64,000 nucleotides of DNA from Roseiarcus sp963820095 (GTDB lineage Bacteria; Pseudomonadota; Alphaproteobacteria; Rhizobiales; Beijerinckiaceae), in contig CAWFZA010000030.1 of assembly GCA_963820095.1 (NCBI GenBank), positions 1-64,000 on the forward strand, in the 5' to 3' direction. Made by a program: the position numbers and the translations under genes. Of this stretch, positions 35,293 through 43,752 are shown one piece after another (within the stretch, counting starts at the first letter, position 1; each line of letters opens with the position of its first letter). The notes under the pieces were generated by a model. The model saw only the letters and a list, made by a program, of their open reading frames with translations, did no database searches and had not been told where the DNA came from.

Positions 35293-37799
35293 CTAGCCGG
35301 CGACCTTGGAGAAGTCGGCGACGGCGTGCATCGCCTCGCGCAATTCATTGAGCAATCTCAAGCGGTTGAGGCGCGTCTCAGGGTCCGGGTCGTTGACCGT
35401 CACGTCGAGGAAGAAGGCGTCGACGGGCGCGCGCAAGGCGCTAAGCGCCCGCATCGCGCCCTCGAAATCCTCGGCGGCCACGCGCTCGCGCGCCGCCGCG
35501 CCAGCAGCGGCGACGGCGTCGGCAAGGTATCTCTCCGCCGGCGGAGCGAGCGTGGTCTGAACATGCTTGCCCGCGAAGGCCTCGGCGCCATCCTTCTTTT
35601 CCTCGGCGCGCAGGATGTTGGCGGCGCGGCGATAGCCGATGAGCAGGTTCTTGCCGTCCTCGGTGTCGAGCAGGTTTCCCGAGCGCCTCGACCCGGCGGA
35701 CGATCATGAGCAGATCGTCCTGCCCCGGCAGCGCGAACACCGCGTCGATGAGATCGTGCCGCGCGCCCTTGTCGCGCAGGTAGACTTTCAGGCGGTCGGC
35801 GAAGAAGGCGAGGAGGTCGGTATCGCGCTTGGACGCCAACGTATGAATCGTCGGTACCTCCTCGAGACCGTCCGCGATGCATAACTGAACTCGACTGTCG
35901 GAGATAAGTCGCTCCCATCTTGCGACGATCTCCTGTCAGGCTCAACACCGATTGGAACCGTCTCGAACGTCCTTCTCGGCTTCTGATATCGATCGCAGTT
36001 CTCGAGCATCATAGTTCCGTCAGATTGCGTCGACAAAAGGCGGAACGCGTTTCGCGTTTGATAGATGTGCATCTCGTAAGCGGATCAAGCAGTCCGTCAG
36101 CGGCAGCCGCAGCTCGTTCTCCAGCACGATCCGGATGACGCCAAGCGCCGCGCGCCGCAGCGCATAAGGGTCCTTGCTGCCGGTCGGCTTCTCGTCGATC
36201 GCCCAGAAGCCGACGAGCGTGTCGAGCTTGTCGGCGAGCGCGACCGCGATCGAGACCGGCGACGTCGGAATGCGGTCGTTCGGCCCTTGCGGCTTGTAGT
36301 GCTCCTCGATCGCCGCGGCGACGCTCGGCTCTTCGCCTTGCGCGGTCGCGTAATAGCGGCCCATCAGGCCCTGCAATTCAGGGAACTCGCCGACCATTTC
36401 GGTCGCGAGATCGGCCTTGGCGAGATGCGCCGCGCGCGCCGCAAGCTCCGGATCCGCGCCGACCTTGGGCGCAAGCTCGCGCGCCAGCGCTTCGATGCGC
36501 GCGATCCGCTCGCCTTGCGTGCCGAGCTTCTCGTGGAAGACGACCCGCTCCAGTTTCTCCAGCCGCTGGTCGAGCGGCTTCGCGTCCTTGTTCTTGGCGT
36601 CCGGCAGCGGCCGCAAGGTCGGTCTGCCAGAAGTGGCGCGCGTCGGACAGGCGCGCGCGCACGACGCGCCCGTTGCCCGCGGCGATCGCTGCGCCGCCGT
36701 CGGGCGCGACGAGGTTCGAGACCAGAATGAACTTGTTGGCGAGCTTGCCGTCGCTGCCTCCCGCGTCATGGCCGGCCTTGTGCCGGCCATCCACGCCGTT
36801 CCGCGTCCGCTGCCCCTCACCATTCGCGCCTGACGGCGCCGCGTGGATGGCCGGGTCGATCCCCGGGTCAAGCCCGGGGACGGCCATGACGGAGGAGGGC
36901 TCGGGCGGCTGACGAAGCACGAAGCATTTCTGATTGGCGCGGATGGTCGCGCGGATCACTTCGGGCGGCAGATCGAGGAACGCCGCGTCGAACTCGCCCA
37001 TCAGCACGACCGGCCATTCGACGAGGCCCGCGACTTCCTCAAGCAGGCCCTCGTCCTCAACAAGCGTGAGCCCCTGCGCGAAGGCCAGGTTTTTCGCGTC
37101 GGCGAGGATGATCGCCTTGCGCCGGTCGGCGTCGAGGACGACCTTGGCCTTGTGCAGCGCGTCGACGTAGTCGTCGTAGCGGCGGACATGGATCGGCTGC
37201 CGGCGCCATGAAGCGATGGCCCCAGGTCACGTCGCCGGACTTGAGCCATGCCGTCGATCTCGAACGCGACGATCTCCGCCGTATCGTGTTGCGTGGCGAG
37301 CGTGCAGACGATGCCGCGCAACGGGCGCACCCAGCGCAACGCCTCGGGCTTCGCTGAGGCCGCGCCCCAGCGCATCGATTTCGGCCACGGGAACGAGCGA
37401 ATGATCGCCGGGATGATCTCGGCGATCGCGTCCTTCGTTTCGCGGCCCGGCTTCTCGATCACCGCGACATAGAACTGCGCCCTTCTTCGGGTCGGTCTCG
37501 ATCGCGCGCGTCCTCGATGCGGGCAAGGCCCGCGCTCTTCAAGAAACCCTGGATCGCCGCGTCCGGCGCGCCGACGCGCGGGCCTTTGCGCTCCTCGCGC
37601 AAGATCGGGCTGCGCCGCGGGCAGGCCCACGACATGCAGCGTCAGGCGCCGCGGCGTGACGAAGCTCTGCGCGCCCTCGTAGAGCAGATTGCGCTCGACC
37701 AAAGCGCCCGGTGACGAGCCGCTTCAGATCCTCCGCCGCCTGCCGCTGCATGCGGGCGGGGATTTCTTCGGAAAACAGTTCGAGCAGAAGGTCGGGCAT
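35293..37799 (-). CDS. glyS: Glycyl-tRNA synthetase beta subunit, multiply disrupted
   Basis: The beta subunit pairs with GlyQ to charge glycine tRNA. The coding signal runs from MPDLLLELFSEEIPARMQRQ (ATG 37799) to NELREAMHAVADFSKVAG (stop 35293). It jumps frame at least nine times, near 37710, 37605, 37505, 37475, 37240, 37205, 37005, 36620 and 35682. Two larger oddities exist: a 127-bp palindromic repeat at 36764-36890, read through in frame, and a stretch at 35840-36085 with stops and no GlyS similarity. Homologous blocks include VERNLLYEGAQSFVTPRRLT, ANKFILVSNLVAPDGGAAIA and DLLAFFADRLKVYLRDKGAR. An essential gene should be intact, so most breaks are probably sequence errors. Confidence 0.8.
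35840..36085 (-). other. Foreign-looking segment inside glyS
   Basis: The GlyS reading frame is recognisable up to IVLENELRLPLTD and again from DTDLLAFFADRLK. About 240 bp between them encode nothing GlyS-like, contain stops in the main frame and have lower GC than the flanks. It could be a small insertion, a local misassembly or a very divergent linker; it is longer than the linker expected there. Confidence 0.45.
36764..36890. repeat. Palindromic dispersed repeat inserted in glyS coding sequence
   Basis: The ends are inverted (CGTCATGGCC at 36764, GGCCATGACG at 36881), with inner hairpins around GGCCGGCCTTGTGCCGGCC and CCCCGGGTCAAGCCCGGGG. This is the class of dispersed intergenic repeat common in Rhizobiales, whose translation reads VPGLDPGIDPAIHAA and GVDGRHKAGHDAG. 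Here it lies inside glyS and is open in the GlyS frame on both sides. Confidence 0.7.
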
Positions 37800-37832
37800 T
37801 CGATACGCTTTTCAATTTCGATTGAGTTAGCG

Positions 37833-37927
37833 CCCTCACCCCAACCCTCTCCCAGGGGGAGAGGAGGCGTCTTCCCTTCTCCCTCAGGGAGAAGGTGGAC
37901 GCGCCGAAAGCGCGGCCGGATGAGGGC
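37833..37927. repeat. GC-rich dispersed intergenic repeat between glyQ and glyS
   Basis: Begins CCTCACCCCAACCCTCTCCC and ends GGATGAGGG, with two hairpins (CTCTCCCAGGGGGAGAG and CCTTCTCCCTCAGGGAGAAGG). This is a well-known type of dispersed alphaproteobacterial intergenic repeat. It may act as a transcript-stabilising or terminating structure between glyQ and glyS. Confidence 0.75.
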
Positions 37928-37930
37928 CTA

Positions 37931-38842
37931 TCATGCTCCGCCGCCCGCCGTCTTGAGCCACGCCGCGCCGCACGCCCGGGCGAGCTCGCGCACTCTCAGG
38001 ATATAGCTCTGGCGCTCGGTGACCGATATGGCGCCGCGCGCGTCGAGCAGGTTGAAGACATGGCTCGCCTTGATGCACTGGTCATAGGCCGGCAGCGCCA
38101 TGAGGTGTTTCTCGCCTGCCTTGCCCTTTTCAAGGAGCGCCATGCATTCCGCTTCGGCGTCCTTGAAATGCTGGAACAGGACGTCGGTGTTGGCGTGCTC
38201 GAAGTTGAAGCGGGAATATTCCTCCTCGGCCTGCAGGAACACATCGCCATAAGCGACGCGATCCGCGCCCAAGCCGCCGTTGAAGTTGAGGTCGTAGACG
38301 CTCTCGACTCCCTGCACGTACATGGCGAGCCGCTCGAGCCCATACGTCAGCTCGCCGGACACGGGCGCGCACTCGAAGCCCGCGACCTGCTGGAAATAAG
38401 TGAATTGCGACACCTCCATGCCGTCGCACCAGCATTCCCACCCGAGGCCCCAGGCGCCGAGCGTGGGGCTCTCCCAATCGTCCTCGACGAAGCGCACGTC
38501 GTGCAGGGCCATGTCGACGCCGATCGCGGCGAGCGAGTCGAGGTAAAGCTGCTGAAGGTTCTCAGGGCTCGGCTTCAAGATCACCTGATACTGATAATAG
38601 TGCTGCAGCCGATTGGGGTTCTCGCCATAGCGGCCGTCCTTTGGCCGGCGCGATGGCTGAACGTAGGCCGCTTTCCACGGCTTCGGCCCAAGCGAGCGCA
38701 GCGTCGTGGCAGGATGGAACGTGCCCGCCCCAACCTCCATGTCGTAGGGCTGCAGCATCACGCAACCCTGACGAGCCCAGAAGGTCTGCAAGGTGAGAAT
38801 CAGGCCCTGAAACGACTTGGTCGGATTCAGCGCTGAAATCAT
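37931..38842 (-). CDS. glyQ: Glycyl-tRNA synthetase alpha subunit
   Basis: 303 aa from ATG 38842 (MISALNPTKSFQGLILTLQT). Catalytic half of the bacterial alpha2beta2 GlyRS. Class II motifs are visible: FWARQGCVMLQPYDMEVGAG, TFHPATTLRSLGPKPWKAAY, VQPSRRPKDGRYGENPNRLQ, then GWECWCDGMEVSQFTYFQQV and SGELTYGLERLAMYVQGVES. The coding frame is intact, in contrast to glyS just downstream, which shows that the damage there is local. Confidence 0.95.
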   Translation of the reverse strand: MISALNPTKSFQGLILTLQTFWARQGCVMLQPYDMEVGAGTFHPATTLRSLGPKPWKAAYVQPSRRPKDGRYGENPNRLQHYYQYQVILKPSPENLQQLYLDSLAAIGVDMALHDVRFVEDDWESPTLGAWGLGWECWCDGMEVSQFTYFQQVAGFECAPVSGELTYGLERLAMYVQGVESVYDLNFNGGLGADRVAYGDVFLQAEEEYSRFNFEHANTDVLFQHFKDAEAECMALLEKGKAGEKHLMALPAYDQCIKASHVFNLLDARGAISVTERQSYILRVRELARACGAAWLKTAGGGA

Positions 38843-39017
38843 TGGCGGACAGCATGGAGATCTTGTGATTGGTCGGTATGGGGCGGCGACCCTAGAGACG
38901 CAGGCCCCGATGGTCAAACAAGCAGCGCCTGAACAGCGAGATACGCTCGTTCAAGCGAATTTGCCAGGCGAAGCGTCTGCCGCTAGATCGGATCAATAAC
39001 GGAAGGGAGGGTCGCCC

Positions 39018-39734
39018 ATGCGTCCGTCGAAACGCGCCGCCGATGAAATGCGCTCCGTGAGTTTCGAGCGCGGCGTGGCGCGTTATGCGGAAGGTTCATG
39101 CCTCGTCCGTTTCGGCGACACGCATGTGCTGTGCGCGGCTTCGCTCGAGGACAAGCCTCCGCCCTGGCTTCGTGGCCAGGGGCGCGGCTGGGTGACCGCT
39201 GAATATGCGATGCTGCCGCGCGCGACGCTGACCCGAAGCAAGCGCAAATCTACGGCGGGCAAGGTTTCCGGCCGCAGCCAGGAGATTCAGCGCCTGATCG
39301 GCCGATCGCTGCGAGCGGTCGTGGATCTGCCGCGCCTCGGGGAGCGGCAGATCACCATCGATTGCGACGTGCTGCAGGCGGATGGCGGAACCCGCACCGC
39401 CTCGATCACCGGCGCGTGGGTGGCCCTGCGCGATTGCCTGCACTGGATGACGCAACGCTCGATCCTGCGCGAGAGCCCGCTCAAGGATCATGTCGCGGCG
39501 GTATCCTGCGGCATTGTCGGCGGCGAAGCGGTGGTCGATCTCGACTATGCCGAAAACTCGACCGCCCACACCGACGCGAATTTCGTCATGACCGGCTTGG
39601 GAGGCCTAGTCGAAGTTCAGGGATCGGCCGAAGGCGCGCCCTTCACCGAGGAGGAGCTCATCCGAATGCTGGCGTTGGCGCGCGGCGGCGTTAAGCAGCT
39701 CGTCGCCATGCAGAAGGCGGCGGTCGCCGTTTGA
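39018..39734 (+). CDS. rph: Ribonuclease PH
   Basis: 238 aa from ATG 39018 with GGAAGGGAGG upstream. Phosphorolytic 3'-5' exoribonuclease that trims tRNA 3' ends. Motifs: MRSVSFERGVARYAEGSCLV, PPWLRGQGRGWVTAEYAMLP, RSQEIQRLIGRSLRAVVDLP, ITIDCDVLQADGGTRTASIT with the phosphate-binding region, and VDLDYAENSTAHTDANFVMT. Length is normal. Divergent from glyQ. Confidence 0.95.
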   Translation: MRPSKRAADEMRSVSFERGVARYAEGSCLVRFGDTHVLCAASLEDKPPPWLRGQGRGWVTAEYAMLPRATLTRSKRKSTAGKVSGRSQEIQRLIGRSLRAVVDLPRLGERQITIDCDVLQADGGTRTASITGAWVALRDCLHWMTQRSILRESPLKDHVAAVSCGIVGGEAVVDLDYAENSTAHTDANFVMTGLGGLVEVQGSAEGAPFTEEELIRMLALARGGVKQLVAMQKAAVAV

Positions 39735-39767
39735 GATCGCGCGGTTCCGCGCCATCGGCGACGGCGC

Positions 39768-40385
39768 TCAAGGGTACCCGTGCGAGAATATGTCCATGGC
39801 CTCGAATCCGGCGAGGTCGAGACGGACGCGATCGGGTAGATAAGCGAAGGCGGCGCGGGCGAGTTCGTCCCGGCCCTCACGCTTCAGCATGGCGTCAAGC
39901 TTCTCGCGCAAGGCGTGCAGATGCAACACGTCCGACGCCGCATAGGCGAGCTGCCCTTCGCTCAAGGTGTCCGCCCCCCAATCGGACGATTGCTGCTGCT
40001 TGGAGATCTCGACGTTGAGCAACTCGCGCGTCAGGTCCTTGAGGCCGTGCCGGTCGGTATAGGTCCGGGCGATCTTCGAGGCGATCTTGGTGCAATAGAT
40101 CGGCGCGGCCATGACGCCAAACGCATGATGCAGGACGCCCATGTCGAAACGGCCATAGTGGAAGAGTTTGACGATCGCCGGGTCGGCCAACAGCCGCTCG
40201 AGATTGGGCGCATTCTTCTGGCCGGGGGCGATCTGCACAATGTCCGCCGTGCCGTCGCCGCGCGACACCTGCACGACGCAAAGCCGATCGCGGCCGACGG
40301 CAAGCCCCAACGTCTCCGTGTCAATCGCCGCCCCCTCGCCGAATGACGCATCGGCGGGCAAATCGTTGCGGTGAAACCGGATCAT
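39768..40385 (-). CDS. rnd: Ribonuclease D, short form
   Basis: 205 aa from ATG 40385; the frame extends to 40430 but that part lacks similarity. The DEDDy exonuclease residues are seen in AAIDTETLGL, KLFHYGRFDMGVLHHAFG and LAYAASDVLHLHALREKL. The HRDC domains of E. coli RNase D are absent, as in the short alphaproteobacterial form. It trims the 3' ends of structured RNAs. Convergent with rph, ending 34 bp away, so tRNA-processing nucleases are neighbours. Confidence 0.85.
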   Translation of the reverse strand: MIRFHRNDLPADASFGEGAAIDTETLGLAVGRDRLCVVQVSRGDGTADIVQIAPGQKNAPNLERLLADPAIVKLFHYGRFDMGVLHHAFGVMAAPIYCTKIASKIARTYTDRHGLKDLTRELLNVEISKQQQSSDWGADTLSEGQLAYAASDVLHLHALREKLDAMLKREGRDELARAAFAYLPDRVRLDLAGFEAMDIFSHGYP

Positions 40386-40574
40386 CGTCGCTGCAACGCC
40401 AAACCTCGCGAAAACACGCCGCGCGGCCATGGATAGAACCGCCTCCGCGGGGCGTCAATCGGACCGGCGCGACAGAGGGGCCTCAGGCGAATGTGCGTTC
40501 GACAGGATTTCCGTCAGGCGCCCAAGCCTCGGCGCGACGCAGGCCGCGCCGCCGGGCGCCGATCGGAGGCGCTG

Positions 40575-41093
40575 TCACCCCCGCGCGGGCGCCTCAGGGA
40601 GAGGGCGACCCTGAGCTCCGTCCCTCGGCGTGGGGCGTGAAAAAGCGGCGGGTCGGTCTTGATCGGCGAGCTTTGTGACGGCAGCGCAGAACACGTAGCC
40701 GATGCCCCGCACGGAGCGAATCAGCGGAGGACGGTCGGACCCGTCGTCGAGTTTCTTCCTTAGTCGCGCGACGAGCGTGTCGATCGAGCGATCGAAGTAG
40801 GTCCACTGGCGCCCGCGCAGGACGCCGAGCAGGGCGGCGCGCGACAGCGGCTGGCCCGGGTGGCGCAAAAGCGCCATCAACAGGTCGAACTCGGACGAGG
40901 TCAGGTCGACCCGCTGCCCGGTTGGACCAAGGAGGTCTCGCGTCGTCTCATCGAGGGTCCACCCCGCGAATACGTAGAGTCGCTCGGCCGGCTCGACAGA
41001 TTGGGCGCGGCGGATGTCGAGGTCGCGACGCCGGACGGCGCTATCAATTGCAGCCAGTTCTGGCCCAACATCTTCAAGAATATGGATCTGCAT
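40575..41093 (-). CDS. OmpR-type response regulator lacking its receiver domain
   Basis: 172 aa from ATG 41093. A linker (VRRRDLDIRRAQSVEPAERL) typical of OmpR regulators is followed by an intact winged helix: GQRVDLTSSEFDLLMALLRH, GQPLSRAALLGVLRGRQWTY and DTLVARLRKKLDDGSDRPPL, then IRSVRGIGYVF. The roughly 120-residue receiver that should precede the linker is missing. The 22 residues before the linker do not match a receiver, and upstream DNA is AT-rich and unrelated. It is a truncated gene or an unregulated DNA-binding stump. No histidine kinase is adjacent. Confidence 0.65.
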   Translation of the reverse strand: MQIHILEDVGPELAAIDSAVRRRDLDIRRAQSVEPAERLYVFAGWTLDETTRDLLGPTGQRVDLTSSEFDLLMALLRHPGQPLSRAALLGVLRGRQWTYFDRSIDTLVARLRKKLDDGSDRPPLIRSVRGIGYVFCAAVTKLADQDRPAAFSRPTPRDGAQGRPLPEAPARG

Positions 41094-41490
41094 GTCACCC
41101 GCCCTCGATTACCCAATGCCCTGCGAATCGTCACAGTCAAATTGATTCGAAACAGGACATGTATGGTTGTCAATGAGTTACCATACGTCAGGAAGATCTT
41201 TATTTGATTTGACGCCAGAGACCGTGTTCAAGAATCGCGTCACGCGCCAAGTTACGATCTATATTTGCGATCTCTCTCTCAATATTAGAGGCGGCATTTC
41301 GTCGATCTGCCGATACGTCAATCAACGCGAGCATAAGGAAACGGGCAGTTTGCCCATCTCAAATCGTGTCTTTGCATCTCCGTGACCATAAGCGCTCGGC
41401 GGGAACACGCGAATGGTTGCATGTGCGCCGATTATGGCGGAAGCAAAAACATTGTACATTTAGAAACGAGTCTTGTCTGGGGGGCTTCTG
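41094..41490. other. AT-rich intergenic stretch
   Basis: No supported gene. A 72-codon frame (41167-41385) has no family and no good start. Lower GC than either flank marks a possible recombination junction next to the truncated response regulator. Confidence 0.45.
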
Positions 41491-42342
41491 ATGCGTGGCG
41501 TTCCCATCGACATTTTGCGCGCCTTTGTCGCCGTCGTGGAGGCGCGAGGCTTCACGCGCGCCGCGGAGGAGCTGGGACGAACGCAGCCGACGATTAGCCT
41601 TCAGGTGAAACGGCTCGAGGAGCTCGTCGAATCCCCGTTGTTCAAGAGAGGCGGGCGCTTCGAACTGTCGGCCGTGGGGGAAGTCTGTTTCGATTATGGA
41701 AAGCGCCTGCTGCGGCTGCATGATCACATGCTCGAGGAACTAGGCCGCAACAATCCGAACGATGCGATGCGGGTTGGCATGCCAAGCGAATTCGCCGCCG
41801 TTCTGGCGCCGCGGCTTAATGAGTTGCGGGCTAACCCAGAGGCGATCATGACCTTTGAGGTCATGATCGAGAGTTCCCAAGCGCTTTCGGCCGCTTTTCG
41901 TCAGAACGCTCTTGACGTCGCTTTCATCATTGGAACCGGCGAGAGCGAGCCCAGCCGGGTCGAACAATGGCGGGGTCAACTGCGCTGGTTCGGCAAGATG
42001 GCCGAAGATGAGCCAAGCGATCGTCCGCTGCCGCTCGTTCTCCCGCCCCAGGGATGGCCGTTCCACGAAGCGGCGATCGGCGCCCTGCGCGCCCAGGAAC
42101 GGAAATTCGAGGTCACCTGCATCTGTTCGGACTTTGCAGTGCTCGCGGCCGCCGCCGGAGCCGGACTGGGCGTCACGCCGATGATTGACGGGCTTGCGCC
42201 GGATGGACTTGAGGTGTGCTCCGACAGGCGGCTTCCGCCGCTCCCGGAGGTCACACTGTTGCTGTTGGCGCGTTCGCAGGCCTTGGCGCTGGCGAGCCGC
42301 CGCTGGGTTGAAAACGTTGTTGAAGCGCTTCAATCGGAGTGA
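41491..42342 (+). CDS. LysR-family transcriptional regulator
   Basis: 283 aa from ATG 41491, with GGGGGG about 8 nt upstream. The helix-turn-helix (IDILRAFVAVVEARGFTRAA, TQPTISLQVKRLEELVESPL) is followed by a normal LysR effector domain (AMRVGMPSEFAAVLAPRLNE, FRQNALDVAFIIGTGESEPS, LPLVLPPQGWPFHEAAI and GAGLGVTPMIDGLAPDGLEV). The effector part contains an SBP-like fold that binds an unknown inducer. No divergent partner gene is visible, so its target cannot be inferred. Confidence 0.88.
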   Translation: MRGVPIDILRAFVAVVEARGFTRAAEELGRTQPTISLQVKRLEELVESPLFKRGGRFELSAVGEVCFDYGKRLLRLHDHMLEELGRNNPNDAMRVGMPSEFAAVLAPRLNELRANPEAIMTFEVMIESSQALSAAFRQNALDVAFIIGTGESEPSRVEQWRGQLRWFGKMAEDEPSDRPLPLVLPPQGWPFHEAAIGALRAQERKFEVTCICSDFAVLAAAAGAGLGVTPMIDGLAPDGLEVCSDRRLPPLPEVTLLLLARSQALALASRRWVENVVEALQSE

Positions 42343-42461
42343 CGCATAGGCGTCCATATCCCGTACTGGTTGCATTTTATTCCAATTCGTCACGCATTTC
42401 CCAACCCCACAATGGCACAATTCGGCCATTGCACGAATCTCCGGGTCAGGGATTGCCGGTT

Positions 42462-42671
42462 ATGCGAAGAGGGTTGGGCAAGCCAAAAGGGGAGAGAGAC
42501 ACCTCTCTTCTGCGCGCGACAGAGGAGGAGAGCGAGCTGGCGCTCCTTGCGCAGTTCATGCGCCACGATTCGGTTGCTTCGCTGGCCAAAGCGATCGCCG
42601 AGCGCACGGGCGCTCGAAGCCAAGACCTCATCGCTGCAGCCGGCCTCGACCCCCGCCGCGCCGACAGCTGA
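42462..42671 (+). CDS. Hypothetical protein (69 aa)
   Basis: Small charged protein from ATG 42462, starting MRRGLGKPKGERDTSLL. The C-terminal half is helical (ALLAQFMRHDSVASLAKAIA, ERTGARSQDLIAAAGLD). No family recognised. The frame is open upstream to 42339, overlapping the LysR stop, but that part has no coding look. Weak call. Confidence 0.35.
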   Translation: MRRGLGKPKGERDTSLLRATEEESELALLAQFMRHDSVASLAKAIAERTGARSQDLIAAAGLDPRRADS

Positions 42672-42791
42672 CCCTCCGCGGCGGCCGAAGCACGCGGGCC
42701 TGGTTAACCCAGGCGCAGGACTTCGGCGCTAGAACGGGGGTGTCAGGCTGGCCGCGCCTCACCGTTCCAAGCCGAGCCCCGCGAACTCCCG

Positions 42792-43664
42792 ATGATCAGC
42801 ACCACAACCGCCTTTCTCGCCGTATCACAGAACCTGTCTCGCTATCAGGCGATGACTGCGGCCGAACCGGCGGTAAAGACTGCGACCGCCTATTACGAGG
42901 CCAATATCGGCTCAGTTAAGTCCATCGGCGACCTCGTCGGCAACTACCGTCTCTTGTCCTACGCGCTCAACGCCTACGGCCTCGGCGACCAGATCAACGC
43001 GAAGGGACTCATCACCAAGGTGCTGGAAGGCGGGGTTTCCAACCCGAAGAGCCTCGCCAACACCCTGCCCAACTCGCAGTGGAAGGCGTTTGCGGCGGCT
43101 TTCAACTTCGTGGACAGCGGGGCGACCCCGCCTTCATCGGCGAGCGTGGTCGGGACGACGACGAGCGACTATGTCGAACAGCAGCTGGAGAGCGACCAGG
43201 GCGGCCAAGACGTCGGTGTCCAGCTCGCGCTCTATTTCCAGCGCGTCGCGCCGACGGTCAAGAACGAATATGGGATCTTGGCCGATCCCAATCTTTTGCA
43301 AGTGGCGGCGACGATCATGGGGCTCCCGCCCGCCGCCGCGGCCGACTTGCAACCGAAGACCCTCTCCGAGCTCATGCCGACCGCCGACCTGCAGGATCCG
43401 GCCAAGCTCAAGCAGCTGACCGAGCGGTTCACGGCGATGTACGACTACACCTACGGGCCGAGCTCCGGCGCGACTTCCGGCCTCACGGCCAATTCAGGCA
43501 ATTCGACCTCGCAGCAATCAGGCGCAGCCGCGGTTCTTGCGAGTGTGATCAGTTCCAACGGCTTGGTGCTCGGCGGCGCGCTCAACGACTTCACTGGCGC
43601 GACGCAGCCGACCTTCTCGACCGCCCTCATGTCGAGCATGTCGAGGCTTACGCTCGGCGGGTGA
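42792..43664 (+). CDS. DUF1217 flagellar-associated protein
   Basis: 290 aa from ATG 42792. The DUF1217 pattern is MISTTTAFLAVSQNLSRYQA, ATAYYEANIGSVKSIGDLVG, NYRLLSYALNAYGLGDQINA and TLPNSQWKAFAAAFNF. The family occurs in rhizobial flagellar gene clusters and looks like a flagellar rod/hook-type helical protein; its exact role is unknown. It opens the motility region of this window. The C-terminus is Ser/Gly-rich (TYGPSSGATSGLTANSGNST). Confidence 0.75.
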   Translation: MISTTTAFLAVSQNLSRYQAMTAAEPAVKTATAYYEANIGSVKSIGDLVGNYRLLSYALNAYGLGDQINAKGLITKVLEGGVSNPKSLANTLPNSQWKAFAAAFNFVDSGATPPSSASVVGTTTSDYVEQQLESDQGGQDVGVQLALYFQRVAPTVKNEYGILADPNLLQVAATIMGLPPAAAADLQPKTLSELMPTADLQDPAKLKQLTERFTAMYDYTYGPSSGATSGLTANSGNSTSQQSGAAAVLASVISSNGLVLGGALNDFTGATQPTFSTALMSSMSRLTLGG

Positions 43665-43752
43665 ACGTCGCGCCGCCTGGCCTGCATTCGCCTTAGAAAG
43701 GTCCACGCAAGCGCCGCGCTCTAAGCGGGCGGAATGCTTTCGCGCCCCAACA

